DNA of 16,794 bases from an uncultured Mollicutes bacterium (GTDB taxonomy: Bacteria; Bacillota_I; Bacilli_A; UBA3375): NCBI GenBank assembly GCA_947313935.1, contig CAMZNW010000215.1:1-16794 (forward strand), in the 5' to 3' direction. The notes under the pieces were generated by a model. The model was given only the letters and a program-made list of their open reading frames with translations. It was not told the DNA's origin and made no database searches. Every line of letters begins with the position of its first letter. The stretch's first letter is position 1. Made by a program: the position numbers and the translations under genes. This document shows, one piece after another, positions 7,692 to 15,088 of the stretch.

Positions 7692-7748
7692 ATAAAAATA
7701 ATAGTAGGATTGTTATATTTATGATACTATATAATTATAGGAGGAAAT

Positions 7749-8354
7749 ATGGAAAAATTAATTGAATTAGGATATGATAGTAATAAATTTAATGGTGTTA
7801 TTAATAAAGAAACAATAAACATTCATCATACAAAACATTTAGCAGCTTATGTTAGTAAGTATAATGCTGCGATTAAAGATACTTCTCTTGACATGCAAGA
7901 TTTAGAAGAGGTAATTATAAATCTAAATACTTTAAATGTAGATAATATAGCTGCAATTAGAAATAATGGTGGAGGTGTTATTAATCATAATCTATATTTT
8001 AGTCAATTTGGAAATAATCCAATAAGTGAAGTTTTTAATAAAATAATCATAGATGCATTTGGAAGTGTTGAAAAAATGATTAAAGAAATCAATGATAATG
8101 CAATGGCTCAATTTGGTTCTGGTTGGGCTTGGTTAGTTGCAGATAGTGAACAAAATTTAAGTATAATTAAAACGGCTAATCAAGATTGTCCTTTAACTGA
8201 AGGTTTAATACCATTAATTGCAATTGATGTTTGGGAACATGCTTATTATTTAGATTATCAAAATCGTCGTGCTGAATATTTAGAAAATATTTGGAAAATA
8301 ATTGATTGGAAAGTAGTAGAAGAGCGTTATAAAAAAATAAATAAAATTATTTAA
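7749..8354 (+). CDS. sodA: Superoxide dismutase, Mn-type (Fe/Mn family)
   Basis: The enzyme converts superoxide to oxygen and hydrogen peroxide in the cytoplasm. The four metal ligands are present: His26 (NIHHTKH), His80 (GGVINHNLYF), Asp160 and His164 (IDVWEHAYY). Tyr34 is kept. NNGGG before the second ligand and Gln145 in the NQDCPL segment, where Mn enzymes carry the outer-sphere Gln, point to manganese rather than iron. The residue after the KH of HHTKH is Leu31, where most family members have a second His. The length of 201 residues is normal. The start follows GGAGG with 4 bases. A terminator follows, so sodA ends the transcript, possibly shared with the genes upstream. Confidence 0.96.
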   Translation: MEKLIELGYDSNKFNGVINKETINIHHTKHLAAYVSKYNAAIKDTSLDMQDLEEVIINLNTLNVDNIAAIRNNGGGVINHNLYFSQFGNNPISEVFNKIIIDAFGSVEKMIKEINDNAMAQFGSGWAWLVADSEQNLSIIKTANQDCPLTEGLIPLIAIDVWEHAYYLDYQNRRAEYLENIWKIIDWKVVEERYKKINKII

Positions 8355-8363
8355 AATTGTTAA

Positions 8364-8396
8364 TAAAAAATCACTAATATAATTGGTGATTTTTTA
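8364..8396 (+). terminator. Rho-independent terminator after sodA
   Basis: The arms 8365-8377 and 8383-8395 pair around the core TCAC/GTGA with one T-G wobble, a 5-base loop and a run of T. The flanking A run makes it potentially bidirectional. Confidence 0.85.
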
Positions 8397-8487
8397 TTTA
8401 AATCTAATTAAAAAGTATTTTAATTAACTATAAATAAAATATTTTAAATAGTATGTATTCAATTAATAGATTATTTTATTAAATGTA

Positions 8488-8496
8488 TGTTATAAT
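8488..8496 (+). promoter_or_regulatory. Extended -10 promoter of the membrane protein gene
   Basis: TGTTATAAT is identical to the element before infC and mnmG. There is no good -35 at standard spacing. The start would fall near 8503, giving a very short leader that overlaps the AAAGGG ribosome-binding site (8503-8508). Confidence 0.55.
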
Positions 8497-8513
8497 AAAT
8501 AGAAAGGGTTAAT

Positions 8514-9047
8514 ATGAATCTAATAAAAATAGTATTAAGTTTTACACCATTAGGAGAATATCTTTATTTTAGTAATGAAGAAAAAAAAGGTCGTAGTAGT
8601 TTTGAATATATGAGAAAATTAACGAGTATATGGGCTTATTTAGCTATTGGTTATGGGATATTAATAATGATAATTATACCATTATTATTAATTCCAGTTT
8701 TTGGATTAGTTACAGTATATTTTTTAATTACAATATATCAATTAATGATTCTTTTAGTGTTATTAATATTGTTATTCCTTAATCCTATTGTAAGAATAAT
8801 AGGATTAAGAAAAATTATACCACTCGATAGTGAATTAAAATATATTAAATTAGCTAAAATACAAGCATTAATTAATCCAATACCATTTATATTGTTTGCA
8901 TTAGCAATATTATGTATCATAATTAACTTTGATTTGATTTCATTAATAATAGCAATTATTGCAGTAGTATTTTTAATTATAGATATAGTGATGTTTTATA
9001 ATATTAGAATCAAAATATATGTTTTATTAAAAAATCAAAGTAAATAA
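8514..9047 (+). CDS. Multi-pass membrane protein of unknown function
   Basis: I do not recognise this 177-residue protein. The first 38 residues are hydrophilic and probably cytoplasmic (GEYLYFSNEEKKGRSSFEYM). Four hydrophobic segments follow at roughly 39-61, 66-90, 120-138 and 141-162. The loop between the second and third pairs carries charged residues (RIIGLRKIIPLDSELKYIK), and the tail is short and basic. There is no signal peptidase site and no recognisable catalytic motif. The gene stands alone: it has its own extended -10 promoter and converges on the acyltransferase gene across a bidirectional terminator. A dedicated promoter and intact frame suggest a real gene. Function is unknown. 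Confidence 0.7.
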   Translation: MNLIKIVLSFTPLGEYLYFSNEEKKGRSSFEYMRKLTSIWAYLAIGYGILIMIIIPLLLIPVFGLVTVYFLITIYQLMILLVLLILLFLNPIVRIIGLRKIIPLDSELKYIKLAKIQALINPIPFILFALAILCIIINFDLISLIIAIIAVVFLIIDIVMFYNIRIKIYVLLKNQSK

Positions 9048-9096
9048 ACTTAAATAATAAAATCATTATATTTTAAATAGTTTAATTATGAATAAT

Positions 9097-9131
9097 AAAA
9101 AAAAATTATCTAATTGGGATAATTTTTTTTT
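9097..9131. terminator. Bidirectional terminator between convergent genes
   Basis: A 14-bp A/T-rich stem (9097-9110 with 9118-9131) over a 7-base loop has A runs on one side and T runs on the other. It can therefore stop transcripts of both the membrane protein gene (+) and the acyltransferase gene (-). Confidence 0.8.
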
Positions 9132-9192
9132 TATTTTTTAATATTTAAATGTATTAAATAAATCTAATTTGTTTTATCAAATAAAAAGAGTA

Positions 9193-10065
9193 TTAATTTT
9201 TAAGAAGTAAATTTTTAAATTTAAAATAATTAATTACTTTAAATTTAAAAGTAAGTATCATTAATATAGAAATTACAAAAATATATTGTGCAGGAAGCAT
9301 CCAAAAATGTGTATGTCCAAATAATGGACGAGCAATTTGAATAATACAATATTGATAATAAAAAGAGTTTATTGTAAAGTTAGCAATAAATGTTTTAAAA
9401 GGATAATCAATTGGTGGTAAAATTAAAAATCCTAAGAACAATAAAAAACCACTTATTTGAATAATAAGAACATTACTAGTATAATGCCAAGTTATAACAT
9501 TGAAAGAAATAAGAATTAAACTACTACAAATAATCAAGAATCCTATAAGACTATTAGTATAATTAAATTTTTTAAATTGCATAGATAAAATAAATATTGG
9601 TAAAAAATTAAGAAAATTATTATGTGGTGATGTAACTAGAGCGAAAAGACCAATAATAAAAAGAATACTTAAATAAAATTTATTCTCAAAAAGTGTAAAA
9701 ACTTTAATTGCTAATAAACTAAAGAAAAACCATAAAGGAACATCAACTGATTTAAAATCTAAATGAACAATGTTCAATTGATTAAATATATTTATAAAAA
9801 TAAATAAAATCATATATACAAATAATAAATCAATTGTATTAGTTGCAATATTTTTGGCCTTATTTGAACTATTTGCATATAGATAACCAGAAATAGCAAA
9901 GAAAGTACTAACAGCAAATCGAGTAAAATACAAATTAAAGTTAATAACTTGGTGTCCAATAGAATAACTATTTTGATTATAAAAAAATGGGATATTAACA
10001 TGCATTAAAATAATAAAAAACACAGAAAAAAACTTTAATAAATCAAGATTATAATTACGTTGCAT
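9193..10065 (-). CDS. Acyltransferase family 3 membrane protein
   Basis: This is an integral membrane O-acyltransferase of the acyltransferase-3 type, which moves acyl groups onto surface sugars, peptidoglycan or lipids. The family signature opens the protein: NLDLLKFFSVFFIILMHV, with the catalytic His22 at the end of the first membrane segment, then STFFAISGYL (53-62) at the second. About ten hydrophobic segments follow. At 290 residues it is somewhat short for the family. No SGNH domain is fused to it. The substrate cannot be read from the sequence. It is the only confident protein gene on the minus strand. It starts 4 bases after AAGGAG (10070-10075) and shares a divergent intergenic region with mnmG. 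Confidence 0.85.
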   Translation of the reverse strand: MQRNYNLDLLKFFSVFFIILMHVNIPFFYNQNSYSIGHQVINFNLYFTRFAVSTFFAISGYLYANSSNKAKNIATNTIDLLFVYMILFIFINIFNQLNIVHLDFKSVDVPLWFFFSLLAIKVFTLFENKFYLSILFIIGLFALVTSPHNNFLNFLPIFILSMQFKKFNYTNSLIGFLIICSSLILISFNVITWHYTSNVLIIQISGFLLFLGFLILPPIDYPFKTFIANFTINSFYYQYCIIQIARPLFGHTHFWMLPAQYIFVISILMILTFKFKVINYFKFKNLLLKN

Positions 10066-10092
10066 AAAACTCCTTTTATCACATTTAATTAT

Positions 10093-10098
10093 ATTATA
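10093..10098 (-). promoter_or_regulatory. -10 element of the acyltransferase gene
   Basis: On the minus strand a perfect TATAAT lies 28 bases before the start codon. A TGACAT about 18 bp further upstream could serve as a weak -35. A perfect TTGACA (10130-10135) is too far away at about 31 bp. The assignment rests mainly on the -10. Confidence 0.45.
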
Positions 10099-10172
10099 CG
10101 ATAATTTAAATGAAAAATGTCATTTTATTTGTCAAAGTATTATAGGATAATAAAAGAATAAATATAGAGATA

Positions 10173-10181
10173 TGTTATAAT
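10173..10181 (+). promoter_or_regulatory. Extended -10 promoter of the mnmG operon
   Basis: TGTTATAAT ends 20 bases before the mnmG start. Its expected start near 10188 leaves the AAGGAG ribosome-binding site (10192-10197) intact. No convincing -35 is seen. It probably drives the five overlapping genes up to 15825. Confidence 0.6.
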
Positions 10182-10201
10182 AATTATATGTAAGGAGTAA
10201 G

Positions 10202-12079
10202 ATGGAAAATGAAAAAATAATTGTAATTGGTGGTGGGCATGCCGGTTGTGAAGCTGCTTTAGCAAGTAGTAGAATGGGAATAAAAACTATATTAATAACA
10301 TCTAATATATCATCAATTGCATATACACCTTGTAATCCATCAATTGGAGGACCGGCTAAAGGGATAGTAGTTCGAGAAATTGATGCCCTTGGTGGAGAAA
10401 TGGCAAAAAACACAGATAAATCAAGCTTACAAATTAAAATGCTTAATCGTTCAAAAGGACCAGCTGTTCATTCATTGCGAGCACAAGTTGATAAAGTAAC
10501 TTATCCTAAAAATATGCAAGAAATAATAAAAAGTCAAGATAATTTAACGGTTATAGAAAATATGGTTGAAGAAATAATTTTTAGTATAGATAAAAAAGAA
10601 GTTTTAGGAGTTATTTTAGAAGATAATACTAAAATAATGGCAGAAAAAATAATTTTAACAACAGGTACTTATATGGATTCATATATAATTAATGGAAGCA
10701 ATAAAGTAAGTAGTGGACCTAATAACTATCAAACAACAAAGAATTTATCAAATAGTTTAAAAGATGCAGGTTTAGAATTATTTAGGTTAAAAACAGGAAC
10801 TCCAGCCAGAATTTTAACAAGTAGTATAGATTTTTCAAAAGCTGAAATAACATCAGGAGATCAAGAACAACTAGCTTTTAGTTTTTATCAACCAAAATAT
10901 TTAGAAAATACTAAGCAATTAGATTGCCATTTAATTTATACTCAGCCTGAAACACATAAAATAATAATTGATAATATAAAAAAATCAGCAATGTATTCGG
11001 GGGTAATAAAAGGAGTGGGACCACGTTATTGTCCATCAATTGAAGATAAATTGGTTCGTTTTGCAGATAAAAAACGACATCAATTATTTTTAGAACCTGA
11101 ATCACGAGAACTTAATACGACTTATGTTCAAGGATTTTCAACATCAATGCCATATGATATTCAAGATAAGATGATAAAAACATTACCGGGTTTAGAAAAT
11201 GCAATTATTGATAAATATGGTTATGCAATTGAATATGATGCAATAAAACCAGAACAATTAAAATTAACATTAGAATGTAAAAAAATAAAAAATTTATATT
11301 CAGCAGGTCAAATAAACGGGACATCTGGATATGAAGAAGCTGCAGGTCAAGGTATTGTGGCTGGAATTAATGCTGTTTTAAGTATTAAAGGGAAAAAACC
11401 TATGATTTTATCTCGAATGAATAGTTACATTGGTTTAATGATAGATGATTTAATTACCAAAGGCACAAATGAACCATATCGTTTATTAACATCACGTAGT
11501 GAATATCGATTATTTTTACGAAGTGATAATGCAGATTTAAGATTATCAAAGATTGGATATCAAGTAGGTTTATTGAAACAAAATGATTATGATAAGTTTT
11601 TAGAAAAGGAAGCTGTAATAAAAGAAGCTAATGAAAAATTAGAAAAGACTGTAATAGGGACAAAACTATTAACAGAAGAGTTAGCGATAAAATATAATAC
11701 AATGCCGTTGAAACATGGGGTACATGCAGATGTATTATTAAAAAGACCAGATATTAATTACAAAAAAATAAAAGAATTACTTAATTTAAATTATTCAGAT
11801 GAGGTTTTAGAACAAGTTGAAATTCAAATAAAATATTCTGGTTATATAAAAAAATTAGAGAAACAAATAAGTCGAGCACATAAGTTATACAATATAAAAA
11901 TTCCAATTGATTTAGATTATAATAATATTGATAATATTGCACTAGAAGCACGAGAAAAATTAAATAATATAAAACCAGAGACTTTAGGACATGCAGGTCA
12001 AATATCAGGAATAAATCCATCAGATATTGCTGTATTACAAATATTTTTAGAACACAAAAGGAGAAATAATGAGAAATAA
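10202..12079 (+). CDS. mnmG: tRNA uridine-5-carboxymethylaminomethyl modification enzyme MnmG
   Basis: MnmG (GidA) works with the GTPase MnmE to modify the wobble uridine of tRNAs for two-codon families, using FAD, NADH and methylenetetrahydrofolate. The 625 residues begin with the FAD motif IGGGHAGCEAAL (9-20). The conserved CNPSIGGPAKG follows with Cys44, and GPRYCPSIEDK with Cys277, both redox-sensitive positions known from E. coli. The C-terminal GHAGQISGINPSDIAVLQIFL is the MnmE/tRNA-binding end. ATG follows AAGGAG by 4 bases. Neither mnmE nor rsmG, its usual neighbours, is next to it; instead tdk overlaps by 11 bases and a kinase-containing run follows. It is a distant paralogue of trmFO in this window. 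Confidence 0.97.
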   Translation: MENEKIIVIGGGHAGCEAALASSRMGIKTILITSNISSIAYTPCNPSIGGPAKGIVVREIDALGGEMAKNTDKSSLQIKMLNRSKGPAVHSLRAQVDKVTYPKNMQEIIKSQDNLTVIENMVEEIIFSIDKKEVLGVILEDNTKIMAEKIILTTGTYMDSYIINGSNKVSSGPNNYQTTKNLSNSLKDAGLELFRLKTGTPARILTSSIDFSKAEITSGDQEQLAFSFYQPKYLENTKQLDCHLIYTQPETHKIIIDNIKKSAMYSGVIKGVGPRYCPSIEDKLVRFADKKRHQLFLEPESRELNTTYVQGFSTSMPYDIQDKMIKTLPGLENAIIDKYGYAIEYDAIKPEQLKLTLECKKIKNLYSAGQINGTSGYEEAAGQGIVAGINAVLSIKGKKPMILSRMNSYIGLMIDDLITKGTNEPYRLLTSRSEYRLFLRSDNADLRLSKIGYQVGLLKQNDYDKFLEKEAVIKEANEKLEKTVIGTKLLTEELAIKYNTMPLKHGVHADVLLKRPDINYKKIKELLNLNYSDEVLEQVEIQIKYSGYIKKLEKQISRAHKLYNIKIPIDLDYNNIDNIALEAREKLNNIKPETLGHAGQISGINPSDIAVLQIFLEHKRRNNEK

Positions 12080-12683
12080 TAGGACTACAATTTATTTTAA
12101 ATATGGTTCAATGAATTCTGGTAAATCATTAGAATTAATAAAAGTAGCCTTTAATTATAAAGAAAATTCAATAGAATCTCTTATTTTAAAACCAAGAATA
12201 GATATAAGAAAACCTGGGTTTATTTTTTCTCGAACTGGATTAGAATTAAAAGCTAATGAATTTGATATAGAAAATAGTAGAGAAATAAAAGATTTTTTAG
12301 ATAAAGTAGATAAAAAATATTCAGTTATTTTAGTTGAAGAAGCTAATTTTTTAAGTCCAGAGATAGTCGATATTTTAGTAGAATATGCTTATAATAATGA
12401 AGTTAATACTTTAATGTTTTTTGGATTAAAAAATGATTTTCGTGGTAATTTATTTGAAGGTTCAAAAAGAATTATAGAAATAGCTGATAAAATTGAAGAA
12501 TCTACATCAATTTGTTGGTGTGGAAAAAAAGCACGTCAAAATGCTAGAGTTATTAATAACGAATTAATTAAGTCTGGACCAACAGTTTTAATTGACAATA
12601 ATCAAGAAGTAAATTATGAAGTGTTATGTAATTATCACTTTTGGGAAAGTCAATTAAAACCATGGGATAAAAATGAAATTTAA
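12069..12683 (+). CDS. tdk: Thymidine kinase
   Basis: Thymidine kinase phosphorylates thymidine to dTMP with ATP for pyrimidine salvage. The 204-residue protein has the P-loop GSMNSGKS (13-20), LKNDFRGNLFEGS, and a zinc ribbon of the form CWCGKKA followed by CNYH. This pattern matches the E. coli-type Tdk (CFCGRKA, CRKH) rather than the CxxC form of most Gram-positives. The usual DEAQ or DECQ motif reads EEAN in VEEANFL. The second Glu, the presumed catalytic base, is kept, while the first Asp and the Gln are conservatively changed. The start lies inside the mnmG end, 5 bases after GGAG, so translation is probably coupled. The end overlaps the kinase gene by 11 bases. Confidence 0.93.
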   Translation: MRNNRTTIYFKYGSMNSGKSLELIKVAFNYKENSIESLILKPRIDIRKPGFIFSRTGLELKANEFDIENSREIKDFLDKVDKKYSVILVEEANFLSPEIVDILVEYAYNNEVNTLMFFGLKNDFRGNLFEGSKRIIEIADKIEESTSICWCGKKARQNARVINNELIKSGPTVLIDNNQEVNYEVLCNYHFWESQLKPWDKNEI

Positions 12684-13878
12684 ATATTATGCACCTTTTA
12701 AATTTGGAGAAAAAGAATTTCGGATTTATGAAAACGAACAAAAAGAACGATTTTTATGTAAAAAATGTCCAACAAAATTATATAAAACTTTACGAAAAAT
12801 TAGTGATATAGCAAGTGAATCAGATTATTTATTAGATATTGTTGCTTTTCATAAAAATACATCAAATGAGTTATTATATTTTATGCCATTTATCGATGGA
12901 ATAACACTTTTAGATATGATTGAAACAAAAGAACAATTAACAACAGAAGAAATTAATAATATTATTTATCAAATATGTGAAGGATTGAATCAACTTCATC
13001 GAGAAAATATTCTTCATCGAGACATAAAACCAGCAAACATTATGCTGAAAAATAAACAAGAAGTTATTATAGTTGATTATGGAATATCAAGACTTTATGA
13101 TAAAGAAAAAGATAGTGATACTACAAAAATCGGGACACGTGGTTATGCAGCACCTGAACAATTTGGTTTTAGTCAAACATCAATTGAAAGTGATATTTAT
13201 GCTTTAGGAAAAACAATTGAAGAATTAGTAGAAAATTGTTTTATTGAACAAAAATATATATTTAATCCAATTATAGATAAATCATGTAGTTTTGATCCTA
13301 AAAATCGTTTTAAGAGTACAAAAGAAATAATTAAAATAATTTATGAAAATGAATTAGAATTATCAAAAGATCAATTAATCCAAGTAAAAAAAGGACAAAA
13401 ATTAGGATTAAGTGCTAAACAAATTAAACAATATGCTAAACAAGAATTTAATGCAAAACAAATGGGGGTATTAAAACATGCTCTTAATGAAAAAATTTCG
13501 GAAAATATATTTAATTTAATGGCAGATAGTAATTTTGATTCTAAACAAATGTGGCAAATTAAACGTGGTGCATTAGATGGATTAGATATTGAAATGATTA
13601 AGCAATATGCTAAAGAAAGTTATCGTGCACATGAAATGGGAATTTATCGTGCAGGAATATTATTAGAAAAAAATAAACAAACAATTTTAGACAATATAAA
13701 AGCTTATGAGCAATTTGAAATTAAAAGTGATTTTTCAATTGAACAATTATCTTTGATTAGAAAAGGATTCTATCATGGATTAGATTATAAATATGTAGAA
13801 GTTTATGCACATGATTTTATAAGTTTTAACAAGATGCAAAAAATAATGAATATTTTGTTAGAGGAGAGTAATGAATGA
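12673..13878 (+). CDS. Eukaryotic-type Ser/Thr protein kinase with C-terminal repeats
   Basis: Residues about 10-225 form a protein kinase domain. Visible are the catalytic loop HRDIKPANIM (115-124, Asp117, Lys119, Asn122), DYG instead of DFG (135-137), the activation segment GTRGYAAPEQ (154-163), SDIYALG (173-179) and Arg212. No glycine-rich loop is seen, and Lys30 (FLCK) is the best candidate for the ATP lysine. There is no membrane segment and no PASTA domain, so this is not a PrkC/Stk1-type wall sensor; it should be cytoplasmic. Residues 231-397 hold three copies of a unit of about 42 residues with the pattern Q(L/M)xx(I/V)(R/K)(R/K)G, GL, then YA: from Gln234, Gln292 and Gln358. Similar GLD...YA repeats occur in Bacillota proteins without known function. 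It overlaps tdk by 11 bases and the peptidase gene by 8. The stop is TGA. The substrate is unknown. Confidence 0.88.
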   Translation: MKFKYYAPFKFGEKEFRIYENEQKERFLCKKCPTKLYKTLRKISDIASESDYLLDIVAFHKNTSNELLYFMPFIDGITLLDMIETKEQLTTEEINNIIYQICEGLNQLHRENILHRDIKPANIMLKNKQEVIIVDYGISRLYDKEKDSDTTKIGTRGYAAPEQFGFSQTSIESDIYALGKTIEELVENCFIEQKYIFNPIIDKSCSFDPKNRFKSTKEIIKIIYENELELSKDQLIQVKKGQKLGLSAKQIKQYAKQEFNAKQMGVLKHALNEKISENIFNLMADSNFDSKQMWQIKRGALDGLDIEMIKQYAKESYRAHEMGIYRAGILLEKNKQTILDNIKAYEQFEIKSDFSIEQLSLIRKGFYHGLDYKYVEVYAHDFISFNKMQKIMNILLEESNE

Positions 13879-15088
13879 ACAAAAAATAGCATATGCACAA
13901 TTGATTATTAAAATGGGAATCCAAATAAAAGAAGGAGATAATTTAATTATTAAAACACAGGCACATAGTCATGAGTTTATTGAATTATTAGTTAAAGAAG
14001 CTTATAAGTTAGGATGTAATAAGATTATTGTAGAATATACAGATGATAAATTAAAACGATTGAAATATCAAAATGAAAAAATTGAAAATTTTGAAACCTT
14101 ACCAAATTATATAATTGAAAAATCTGATTATTTAGTTAAAAATAATTTTAAATTTTTACATGTAATTTCAGATGATCCAAATATTTTCATTGATATAGAA
14201 CAGAAAAAAATTAGTGCAAGTCAAAAAATATATCAAGAAAAATGTTTCAAACAAATTAATGCTACAATGAATGATGAAAATAGTTGGTGTGTAGTAGCAG
14301 TACCATCTAAAGCATGGGCTAACGTTGTATTTAAAGATATGGAAAACAAAGAAGAACGATTATGGGATGCTATTTTAAAAGCGACACGTTGTGATAAACC
14401 AAATCCTATAAATAATTGGAAAAATCATTTAGAAAAATTAAATAGTATAGCAAACCAATTAAATGAAATTCAATATGAAGAACTACATTTTACTAATCAA
14501 TTAGGAACAAACTTAGTTATTGGTCTTCCAAAAAAGCATATTTGGTCTGCGGCTAGTAGTATTAATCAAACTGATAATAGTACATTTGTGGCAAATATGC
14601 CAACGGAAGAAATTTTTACTTTACCCGATTATAAAAAAGTAGATGGGATAGTTTATTCTTCAAAAGCTTTAATTTATAATGGAGATATAATTGATGAGTT
14701 TTATTTAGAATTTAAAAATGGACAAGTTGTCTCTTCGGGAGCAAAAAGAGGAGAACATTTATTAAAAACATTATTAGAAATGGATGAAGGTGCAAGTTAT
14801 TTAGGAGAGGTGGCACTAGTAAGTAATCAATCACCAATTAATCAAGCTAATATTTTATTTTATAATACTTTATTTGATGAAAATGCGGCATGTCATTTAG
14901 CTCTTGGTCGAGCATATCCAACTTGTTTATTAGATGGAGCAGGATTAAATATTGAACAATTAAAAAAACGCGGGGCTAATTATAGTATAATACATGAGGA
15001 TTTCATGTTTGGAACAAGTGATTTAAAGGTAATAGCTACTAAAGAAAAAATAAAAACAATAATATTTGAAAATGGAGAGTTTATATAA
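13871..15088 (+). CDS. Aminopeptidase, M29 family (AmpS/PepS-like)
   Basis: M29 enzymes are two-metal exo-aminopeptidases that release N-terminal residues from peptides in the cytoplasm. The 405 residues match the family length of about 410. The ligand set known from thermophilic aminopeptidase T can be placed: Glu247 (NMPTEEIFT), Glu313 (LGEVALV), His342 (ENAACHLALGRAYP), and His375 with Asp377 (IHEDFMFGTSDLKV). The N-terminal domain (GIQIKEGDNLIIK) is also typical. The start lies 4 bases after GGAGAG and overlaps the kinase end by 8 bases. The stop shares one base with the next start (TAATG). It is probably used for peptide scavenging or turnover; no link to the kinase can be read from the sequence. 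Confidence 0.92.
   Translation: MNEQKIAYAQLIIKMGIQIKEGDNLIIKTQAHSHEFIELLVKEAYKLGCNKIIVEYTDDKLKRLKYQNEKIENFETLPNYIIEKSDYLVKNNFKFLHVISDDPNIFIDIEQKKISASQKIYQEKCFKQINATMNDENSWCVVAVPSKAWANVVFKDMENKEERLWDAILKATRCDKPNPINNWKNHLEKLNSIANQLNEIQYEELHFTNQLGTNLVIGLPKKHIWSAASSINQTDNSTFVANMPTEEIFTLPDYKKVDGIVYSSKALIYNGDIIDEFYLEFKNGQVVSSGAKRGEHLLKTLLEMDEGASYLGEVALVSNQSPINQANILFYNTLFDENAACHLALGRAYPTCLLDGAGLNIEQLKKRGANYSIIHEDFMFGTSDLKVIATKEKIKTIIFENGEFI

Noticed and set aside
7701..7730. Inverted repeat ATAGTA/TACTAT between rsmA and sodA as a terminator
   Set aside because: Only 6 A/T-rich base pairs over an 18-base loop, with no T tract.
7730..7735. TATAAT before sodA as its promoter
   Set aside because: Transcription would begin within the GGAGG at 7740-7744, and the nearest -35-like TTGTTA is only 14 bp away. 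sodA may be read from upstream or from a promoter I cannot define.
10132..10413. Minus-strand open frame opposite the mnmG start
   Set aside because: It mirrors the strongly conserved mnmG N-terminus, has no ribosome-binding site, and its sequence is what the complement of CNPSIGGPAKG and its surroundings would give.
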